From positions 60,299-124,298 of the forward strand of contig JODU01000031.1 in assembly GCA_000720845.1 (NCBI GenBank): a stretch of DNA of 64,000 bases, given 5' to 3'. Source of the DNA: Kitasatospora aureofaciens. Lineage in GTDB: Bacteria > Actinomycetota > Actinomycetes > Streptomycetales > Streptomycetaceae. The position numbers and the translations under genes were made by a program. Numbering within the stretch: position 1 is the stretch's first letter; the number at the start of each line of letters is the position of its first letter. This document shows, one piece after another, positions 58,259-64,000 of this stretch. The notes beneath the pieces are model-generated. The model saw only the letters and a list, made by a program, of their open reading frames with translations, was not told the origin of the DNA and made no database searches.

Positions 58259-59671
58259 ATGCGGGACCCGCTGTCCGTCCTCACCGACGCCTTCACGTCC
58301 TTCCTCTTCGGGAAGGTGGAGACGACCCGCCTCCCCGTCCGCACGTCCACCGGCCAGGCCCAGGCCGTCTACCTGCCCACGGCCGCCCCCGGCCTCGGCG
58401 ACTCCGGCGTGATCATCGGCCGCGAGGTCTACTCCGGCAAGGGCTACATCTACGACCCCTTCCAGTTGTACGGCCAGCAGCTCCCGGCCCCGCACTGGCT
58501 GGTCCTCGGCGAGTCGGGCAACGGCAAGTCGGCGCTGGAGAAGACGTACGTCCTGCGCCAGCTCCGCTTCCGCGACCGCCAGGTCGTCGTCCTGGACGCC
58601 CAGGGCGAGGACGGCGTCGGCGAGTGGAACCTCATCGCCGAGGAGCTGGGCATAACTCCCATCCGCCTCGACCCGATGGCCGCCCTGGACCACGGCATCC
58701 GCCTCAACCCGCTCGACCCGGCGATCACGACGACGGGCCAGCTGGCGCTGCTGCGGACCATCATCGAGGTCGCCATGGGGCACGGTCTGGACGAGCGCTC
58801 CGGCTTCGCGCTCAAGGTCGCGCACGCCTACGTCAACGAGACGATCGTCGAACGCCAGCCGGTCCTCACGGACATCGTCGAGCGGCTCCGCCACCCCGAG
58901 CCGGAGTCGGCCGAGGCGATGAACGTCGCCATAGACGACGTACGGGCCTGGGGCCTCGACGTGGCGCTGGTCCTGGACCGGCTCGTCGACGGCGACCTGC
59001 GCGGCATGTTCGACGGTCCGACGACCGTCGGCATCGACCTCGACGCCCCGCTCATCGTCTTCGACCTCTCCCACATCGACCGCAACTCCATCGCGATGCC
59101 CATCCTCATGGCCATCGTGGGCGTGTGGCTGGAGCACACCTGGATCCGGCCGGACCGGAAGAAGCGCATCTTCCTGGTCGAAGAGGCCTGGCACATCATC
59201 AACAGCCCGTTCGTGGCGCAGCTGTTCCAGCGGCTGCTGAAGTTCGGGCGCCGGCTGGGTCTGTCGTTCGTGGCGGTGGTGCACCACCTGTCGGACGTCG
59301 TCGACGGTGCGGCCGCCAGAGAGGCCGCGGCCATCCTCAAGATGGCCTCCACCCGCACCATCTACGCCCAGAAGGCCGACGAGGCACGGGCCACCGGACG
59401 CGTCCTCGGCCTGCCCCGCTGGGCGGTGGAGATCATCCCCTCCCTCACCCCCGGCATCGCGGTGTGGGACGTCAACGGCAACGTCCAGGTGGTCAAACAC
59501 CTGATCACCGAGACCGAACGCCCCCTGGTCTTCACCGACCGCGCGATGACCGAGTCCTCCACCGACGTCACCGACGACGCCCTGCGCGCCGCGGAGCTGG
59601 AGGCGGAGGAGAGGGCGGCGGCGTTCATGGAGCAGCACATCGGCGACTCGTCGGAATCGACGGTGGCGTAG
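58259..59671 (+). CDS. VirB4-type secretion ATPase
   Basis: 470 residues, ATPase half of a VirB4/TrbE-like protein. Walker A GESGNGKS (about 84-91), Walker B RIFLVEEAWHI (about 302-312), plus VLDAQGEDG and the late motif RRLGLSFVAVVHHLSDV. It should power assembly or transport at the inner membrane. The N-terminal VirB4 domain is missing here and seems to be supplied by the upstream gene, so VirB4 is split in two. Start ATG 58259, 12 nt after that gene. Confidence 0.9.
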   Translation: MRDPLSVLTDAFTSFLFGKVETTRLPVRTSTGQAQAVYLPTAAPGLGDSGVIIGREVYSGKGYIYDPFQLYGQQLPAPHWLVLGESGNGKSALEKTYVLRQLRFRDRQVVVLDAQGEDGVGEWNLIAEELGITPIRLDPMAALDHGIRLNPLDPAITTTGQLALLRTIIEVAMGHGLDERSGFALKVAHAYVNETIVERQPVLTDIVERLRHPEPESAEAMNVAIDDVRAWGLDVALVLDRLVDGDLRGMFDGPTTVGIDLDAPLIVFDLSHIDRNSIAMPILMAIVGVWLEHTWIRPDRKKRIFLVEEAWHIINSPFVAQLFQRLLKFGRRLGLSFVAVVHHLSDVVDGAAAREAAAILKMASTRTIYAQKADEARATGRVLGLPRWAVEIIPSLTPGIAVWDVNGNVQVVKHLITETERPLVFTDRAMTESSTDVTDDALRAAELEAEERAAAFMEQHIGDSSESTVA

Positions 59672-59698
59672 GACGCGAAACGGAGAGGCACCGGACGC

Positions 59699-61219
59699 AT
59701 GACACCGGACGACCGCCGCGATCAGCGGCCGGCCCAGGGCGGCATTCCCGACGGCCTGCTGATCGGCATGCTGGCCTTCCTCCTCGGCATGACCCTGCTG
59801 GTGTGGACGGCGACCGGCCTGTCCGCCCTGTTCGCCCACGGCTCCTGGCCGCACGGCGTCAGCTTCACCGGCACCCCGCAAGCCATGCGCCACCTGATCG
59901 CCGAGCCTCACGACATCCCCGGCGCCTGGCCGGACACCCCCGAGACGGCACTCTCCGGATACGGGCTGTTCTGGGGGCTGTTCATCGGTCAGCTGATGGT
60001 GCTGGTGGTGCTGACGGTGTTCGTGATGGGCACGGTGGCGAGATGGCGAGTCGTACGGCAGCGCCGCCGCGAGGAGCCGGCACCGGCACCGGCTCCGACG
60101 GCGCAGGAGACGCCGGTCCAGGAGACCCGGGTCCAAGACGTACCGGTGCACGAGGTCCCCACCCCGAGGACCCCGCAACAGGCCCCACCCACCACGCCGG
60201 CCACGCCCGCTCCCCTGGCCACGTCCCAGCAGGCCGACCCTTCAGCGCCCGCAGCCAATGGCAAACGGGTGGGCGGGTGGGAAACCCACCGCGTCGAAGG
60301 CGCGGTGCACTACGGCCCTCGGGACAGCCGCCACGAAACCGCAACCGCCGCCCTGCGCGACGCGGAGGCCGCCGCCCTCGTCATCACCTCCAACCCCGCC
60401 CTCTGGTCGGAGACCAAGGACGCCCGCGCGAAACTCGGCCCCACCCACCTCTACGACCCGAACCACCTCTGCGACACCCCCGCCCGCTTCCACTGGTCCC
60501 CCACCGCGGGCTGCGAGGACAGGGAGACGGCCACCGCCAGAGCCGCCGCCCTGCTCACACCGGTCCGCCCCACCGCCCGGCTCGACCAGGCGGTCGGTGA
60601 CACGGCGGAACTGCTGCTGCGCAGCTACCTCCACGCCGCCGCCATCGACGGCCGCACCGTACGCCACGTGCACCGCTGGTCACAGGGGCTCCAGGTCCAG
60701 GACGCCGTCCGCATCCTGCGCACCCATCCCAAGGCCGCCCCCGGTTCCGCGGGAGAACTCGAAGGGTCCCTCACCGCCCACCCCGAGCGCCGGGACATGG
60801 CCCAGCAGCTGACCGCCCGGGCCCTGGCCGCACTCTCCACGGTCAATATCCGCGAGGCGTGCACTCCCAACCGAAGTGATGCCCTCGCCTTGGATTCCTT
60901 CGTCCACGAACAGGGCACGCTTTACGTGGTGGGTGAATCCATTGAGGACCCCCGCACGAGCCCGGGCGCGATGCCGCTGCTGACGGCGCTCGTCTCCAGC
61001 GTGGTCGAGCGCGGCCGGCGCATGGCCGAACGGTCATCCTCCGGTCGCCTCGACCCACCAATGACGCTCGTCCTGGACGACGTCGCGGCCGTGGCCCCGC
61101 TCCCCCAGCTCCCGGAGCTGCTGGCCGCCGGCTCGGACCTCGGGATGCCGACCCTGGCCCTGCTCCGCTCCCGGGAACAGGGCCGCGCCCGCTGGCCCCA
61201 CGACGAGCTGCCCGTCTGA
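59699..61219 (+). CDS. Degenerate TraG/VirD4-like coupling protein without P-loop
   Basis: 506 residues. Two membrane helices (about 19-43 and 95-118), a Pro/Ala-rich linker, then a domain that follows TraG/VirD4 coupling proteins: AALVITSNPALWSETKDARAKLGPTHLYDPN, FHWSPTAGCED, and MTLVLDDVAAVAPLPQLPELLAAGSDLG (Walker B region about 457-465). The Walker A segment that should precede this is absent, and the protein ends just after the Walker B region (TLALLRSREQG), earlier than active coupling proteins. It therefore cannot bind ATP in the usual way and may be a structural or docking remnant. Start ATG 59699, 27 nt after the ATPase gene. Confidence 0.82.
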   Translation: MTPDDRRDQRPAQGGIPDGLLIGMLAFLLGMTLLVWTATGLSALFAHGSWPHGVSFTGTPQAMRHLIAEPHDIPGAWPDTPETALSGYGLFWGLFIGQLMVLVVLTVFVMGTVARWRVVRQRRREEPAPAPAPTAQETPVQETRVQDVPVHEVPTPRTPQQAPPTTPATPAPLATSQQADPSAPAANGKRVGGWETHRVEGAVHYGPRDSRHETATAALRDAEAAALVITSNPALWSETKDARAKLGPTHLYDPNHLCDTPARFHWSPTAGCEDRETATARAAALLTPVRPTARLDQAVGDTAELLLRSYLHAAAIDGRTVRHVHRWSQGLQVQDAVRILRTHPKAAPGSAGELEGSLTAHPERRDMAQQLTARALAALSTVNIREACTPNRSDALALDSFVHEQGTLYVVGESIEDPRTSPGAMPLLTALVSSVVERGRRMAERSSSGRLDPPMTLVLDDVAAVAPLPQLPELLAAGSDLGMPTLALLRSREQGRARWPHDELPV

Positions 61220-61236
61220 CCGGAGCGCGGGGCGGG

Positions 61237-61797
61237 TCAGCGCTCGAGCACGTACTCCAACTCGTGGTCGCCGGGCCCGCCCACCAGCGGCACCGTCCGC
61301 CCGCTCGGCACGAACCCGGCCTTGCGATAGGCGCCCTGCGCCCGCCCGTTGTCCGGATGCACGATGAGCCGCATCCGTTCCAGGCCGTTCGCCCGGGCCC
61401 ACTCGAGACCGGCGTCGAACAGCGCCTTGGTCAGCCCGCTCCCCCGCCACTCGGGCCGCACGAACACCCCGACGACGTGCCCCTGCCGCCGCTCCACCGG
61501 GAACCCGGCCCAGTCCGTCGTCCCGGCCTCCTCCACGAACACGGTCAGCGTGCCGAGCCACAGCCCGCCGGGCCCCACGGCAACGAGCTGCTGGGCCCCG
61601 GAGGCCCCCTCGGCACCCCTGGCCGCCCGCTCCCGCCAGAAGGAGTCCGGCCGCGCGGCCGCGTCGTCGTACGTCTCCAGGTACGCGAGGTCCGCGACCG
61701 GATCCCGCAGGGCCCGCAGCCGCAGCTCCTTCACCGCGGGCCACTCGTCGGCGCGTATGGAGCGAATCACGTAGTCACCGGGGACCGAGGCACTCAT
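61237..61797 (-). CDS. GNAT family N-acetyltransferase
   Basis: 186 residues from ATG 61797. GNAT fold with the acetyl-CoA loop VVGVFVRPEWRGSGLTKALFDAGL (about 106-129) and LIVHPDNGRAQGAYRKAGF. Substrate unknown. TACGGT (61805-61810, minus) lies 7 nt upstream (leaderless). It converges on the end of the secretion-like operon and is divergent from the kinase gene at 61892. Confidence 0.88.
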   Translation of the reverse strand: MSASVPGDYVIRSIRADEWPAVKELRLRALRDPVADLAYLETYDDAAARPDSFWRERAARGAEGASGAQQLVAVGPGGLWLGTLTVFVEEAGTTDWAGFPVERRQGHVVGVFVRPEWRGSGLTKALFDAGLEWARANGLERMRLIVHPDNGRAQGAYRKAGFVPSGRTVPLVGGPGDHELEYVLER

Positions 61798-61891
61798 GCC
61801 GGTCACCGTAATACCCGGGTACTACGCCCCTCACCTCATATACGGCCCCCGGGCGGACGCCCGTCGCGCCCCGACGCCCGACCATGGTCGG

Positions 61892-63166
61892 ATGGAGCCC
61901 GTGAAGCCGGTGCCGGAAGACCGAGCCGCCGAACCCCTCACCGAGTACGTCCAGCGCGTCAACCGGCGGATCCGGTCCTTCGACCACCGCCATCCGCTCG
62001 TGTGGGACCTCAATCTCACGGGCTTCTGGGTCCTGGCCGCCTTGATCGACGCCACCGGCGGCGGCTGGCGCACCATCGCCCACGACCCCGACGTTCCCAT
62101 CGGCCTCGTCCTCGTGCTCAGCCTCGCCCTCTCCGTCCCCGTCCTCTGGCGCCGCAGCCACCCCGGAACCGCCCTCCTCGCCACTCTGCCTCCGGCACTG
62201 GTGAGCGCCTGGTCCGGCGCCGCCCTCCAGGCCGCCCTCCTCCAGCTCCTGCTCGTCCACCACATCGCCCTGCGCACGCCGCTGCGCAACCTATGGTGGG
62301 CGGTGCCCCTGACGCTGGCCCCGGCCGGCGTCACGATCGCCCGCTACGGAGACAGCGCGGGCCCCTGGAACCAACAGCTGGGCTCACAACTCGTCTCCAT
62401 CGGCGTGGCCGCCCTCATCGGCATCACCGTGCGCACCCGTCGCGACTACACCGCCGCCCTGGAGGACCGCGCCCGCCGCCTGGAGACCGAACGCGACCAG
62501 CAGGTCCGGCTCGCCGCCGCGGCCGAACGTGCGCGCATAGCCCGGGAGATGCACGACATCATCGGTCACAACCTCTCCGTCATCACCGGCCTCGCGGACG
62601 GCGGCCGGTACGCCGCCGCCAAGACCCCCGACCGGGCCGCCCAGGCCCTGGACGCCATCGGCACCACCAGCCGCCAGGCCCTGGGCGAACTACGCCGCCT
62701 CCTGGACGTCCTGCGCGACGACACCCACGACGGCACCGGCCCGACCCCCGAACTGGCCCCGCAGCCCGCCCTCACCGACCTCGACCGCCTCCTCGACGGC
62801 GTACGCCGGGCCGGTCTCCCCGTCCGCACCAGCATCAAGGGCGAGCCGGCGCTCCCCGAGGGTCGCCAGCTCACGCTCTACCGCGTCATCCAGGAAGCCC
62901 TCACCAACACCCTCAAGCACGCCGGCCCGGACGCCACGGCCCACATCGAGCTGTCCTACGAGGCGGGCGGTGCCGTCACCCTCACCGTCACCGACACGGG
63001 CCGAGCCGCCCAGGTACCGTTCCCCGCTCTCTCCGGCGGCCGCGGCCTGCCCGGGATGCGCGAGCGAACCTCCCTGTACGGGGGCACACTTGAGGCCGGC
63101 CCACGCCCGGCCCCCGAGCACGGCTGGCGCGTCCGTCTGCACCTACCGGAGGAATCCCCGCAGTGA
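61892..63166 (+). CDS. NarL-type (HisKA_3) sensor histidine kinase
   Basis: 424 residues from ATG 61892; the longer frame upstream covers the neighbouring promoter. Four to five membrane helices (about 45-190) with very short loops form the sensor, so the signal is probably sensed in the membrane. HisKA_3 with the phosphorylated His221 in AREMHDIIGHNLSVI, and a HATPase domain with RVIQEALTNTLKHAG and DTGRAAQ, GGRGLPGMRERTSLYGG. Its stop overlaps the regulator start (GTGA). Confidence 0.9.
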   Translation: MEPVKPVPEDRAAEPLTEYVQRVNRRIRSFDHRHPLVWDLNLTGFWVLAALIDATGGGWRTIAHDPDVPIGLVLVLSLALSVPVLWRRSHPGTALLATLPPALVSAWSGAALQAALLQLLLVHHIALRTPLRNLWWAVPLTLAPAGVTIARYGDSAGPWNQQLGSQLVSIGVAALIGITVRTRRDYTAALEDRARRLETERDQQVRLAAAAERARIAREMHDIIGHNLSVITGLADGGRYAAAKTPDRAAQALDAIGTTSRQALGELRRLLDVLRDDTHDGTGPTPELAPQPALTDLDRLLDGVRRAGLPVRTSIKGEPALPEGRQLTLYRVIQEALTNTLKHAGPDATAHIELSYEAGGAVTLTVTDTGRAAQVPFPALSGGRGLPGMRERTSLYGGTLEAGPRPAPEHGWRVRLHLPEESPQ

Positions 63167-63831
63167 CCACCGTCCTCATCGCCGACGACCAGCCACTCCA
63201 GCGCTTCGGCTTCCGCATGCTTCTGGAGAGTCAGGAGGACATGACAGTCGTGGGCGAGGCGGCCAACGGCGCCGAAGCGACCCGGATGACGGGCGAGCTC
63301 CGCCCCGACGTCGTCCTCATGGACGTCCGCATGCCCGGCCTGGACGGCATCGAGGCCACCCGCCGCATCGTCGCGGGCGGCGCCCGCACCCGCGTCCTCA
63401 TCCTCACCACCTTCGACCTGGACGAGTACGCCTACTCCGGCCTGCGCGCCGGCGCCTCCGGCTTCCTCGTCAAGGACGCCCAGCCGGAGGAACTCCTCTC
63501 CGGCATCCGTGCGGTGGCCACGGGCGACGCGGTGGTCGCCCCGAGCCTGACCCGCCGGCTGCTCGACGCATACGTCCACCACCTGCCGGTCGGCGCCGCA
63601 GCCGCCGACGCGCCCGGGTCACCCGATCCGCGCCTGAGCGCACTCACCGAACGCGAGACCGAGATCCTGCGGGTGATGGGCCAGGGCTGGACCAACACGG
63701 AGATAGCCGAGCGCCTCCACCTCGCCGAGTCGACGGTGAAGACGCACGTGGGCCGCATCCTGGCCAAGACGGGGTCGAGGGACCGTGTCCAGGCCGTCAT
63801 CCTGGCCTACGAGACAAAGCTGGTGGGTTAA
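63163..63831 (+). CDS. NarL/LuxR-type response regulator
   Basis: 222 residues. Receiver with acidic DD (8-9), phosphoacceptor Asp54 (VVLMDVRMP), Thr in LILTTFD and Lys in GFLVKDAQ; LuxR-type HTH at the C-terminus (LTERETEILRVMGQGWTNTEIAERLHLAESTVKTHVGRILAKTG). Start GTG 63163 overlaps the kinase stop. Target genes unknown; efflux or envelope genes are typical for this class. Confidence 0.94.
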   Translation: MTTVLIADDQPLQRFGFRMLLESQEDMTVVGEAANGAEATRMTGELRPDVVLMDVRMPGLDGIEATRRIVAGGARTRVLILTTFDLDEYAYSGLRAGASGFLVKDAQPEELLSGIRAVATGDAVVAPSLTRRLLDAYVHHLPVGAAAADAPGSPDPRLSALTERETEILRVMGQGWTNTEIAERLHLAESTVKTHVGRILAKTGSRDRVQAVILAYETKLVG

Positions 63832-63874
63832 GGACTTGAGGGTGTGATCGACCTCGGCACCGTAAACGCAGAAA

Positions 63875-63900
63875 GCCCCGCACCGTTCCCGGTGCGGGGC
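63875..63900 (-). terminator. Terminator of the rRNA operon
   Basis: Perfect 10-bp stem GCCCCGCACC (63875-63884) with GGTGCGGGGC (63891-63900), loop GTTCCC. On the minus strand it is followed by TTTC, 14 bp after the 5S 3' end. It also sits 43 nt after the response regulator stop on the plus strand and may serve both. Confidence 0.88.
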
Positions 63901-63914
63901 ATTCCCGTAATAAT

Positions 63915-64000
63915 TGTTCGGCGGCGTCCTACTCTCCCACAGGGTCCCCCCTGCAGTACCATCGGCGCTGTAAGGCTTAGCTTCCGGGTTCGAAATGTAA
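63915..64000 (-). rRNA. rrf: 5S ribosomal RNA, 3' part
   Basis: Minus strand carries about 86 nt of the 3' part of 5S rRNA: ACATTTCGAACCCGGAAGC (loop B/C region), then GCCGATGGTACTGC and the 3' end AGAGTAGGACGCCGCCGAAC. The first ~35 nt lie beyond the window, as would the 23S and 16S genes of the same operon. Confidence 0.95.

Noticed and set aside
57353..60178. 941-codon minus-strand open frame under the secretion-like operon
   Set aside because: Antisense shadow of three genes with clear motifs on the plus strand; translation is compositionally biased and motif-free.
52697..61219. The secretion-like cluster as an integrative conjugative element
   Set aside because: No relaxase, integrase, replication gene, direct repeats or tRNA attachment site seen on either flank.
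1..64000. tRNA genes
   Set aside because: No cloverleaf with a TTCGA loop and acceptor stem was found; the only TTCGAA near an end belongs to the 5S rRNA.

Overview
The window is high-GC actinobacterial DNA, and gene content and order point to Streptomyces close to S. coelicolor/S. lividans. Recognisable landmarks are the nickel regulator nur, the nitrogen regulator glnR, the copper sensor csoR, pstSCAB with ppk, mycothiol synthase mshD, the developmental genes devA/devB/devE and the c-di-GMP-responsive anti-sigma factor rsiG. Species names come from recalled family sequences, not from a search. Two genes carry the rare TTA (bldA) codon, and many genes have a -10 box 6-7 nt before the start codon, implying leaderless mRNAs.

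Layout. 1-7.3 kb: a HelD-like ATPase (cut by the window edge), a TetR regulator, a decayed GntR relic, an APH-fold kinase, then two related modules, each a GntR regulator diverging from a ~60-residue membrane protein. In the first module devA has an internal deletion that shifts its frame and fuses it to devB. 7.4-14.5 kb: Eis-type acetyltransferase, asparaginase, rsiG, dtd, ygfZ, nur, nitrobindin-like protein, and a WhiJ-type regulator with a DUF397 partner. An intact IS481-family element (14507-15567) with a 6-bp target duplication sits in the promoter region upstream of that regulator. 15.7-24.4 kb: small proteins, DsrE-like protein, two SDRs with a divergent TetR, a sulfur block (leader peptide, rhodanese, DUF1416), LmeA-like protein, MoaD/ThiS-like protein and a hydrolase. 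24.4-33 kb: glnR (behind a hairpin and a coupled upstream ORF), a LacI regulator, an HtrA-like protease, a two-component pair, a secreted 5'-nucleotidase with a PHO box, and mshD. 33-37.5 kb: a compact ECF sigma/anti-sigma/ABC transporter operon.

37.8-48.1 kb is a phosphate and polyphosphate region: ppk, a CHAD protein, a Nudix hydrolase, pstSCAB behind PHO boxes, then the convergent low-affinity transporter pitH and its DUF47 partner. 48.2-52.5 kb: csoR with a palindromic operator, small proteins, a lipoprotein, a bicovalent-flavin oxidase and a PAP2 phosphatase.

52.7-61.2 kb is the most unusual block. A CwlT-like two-domain wall hydrolase diverges from six genes that resemble conjugation (type IV secretion) parts: a two-TM pilin-like protein, a VirB8/TcpC-like protein, a VirB6-like membrane protein, an SCO6880-family protein, a VirB4-type ATPase and a coupling-protein-like protein that has lost its P-loop. 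No relaxase, integrase or attachment site is visible, so it looks like a resident, repurposed secretion machine. The window ends with a two-component pair and the 3' part of a 5S rRNA gene on the minus strand, the tail of an rRNA operon lying to the right.
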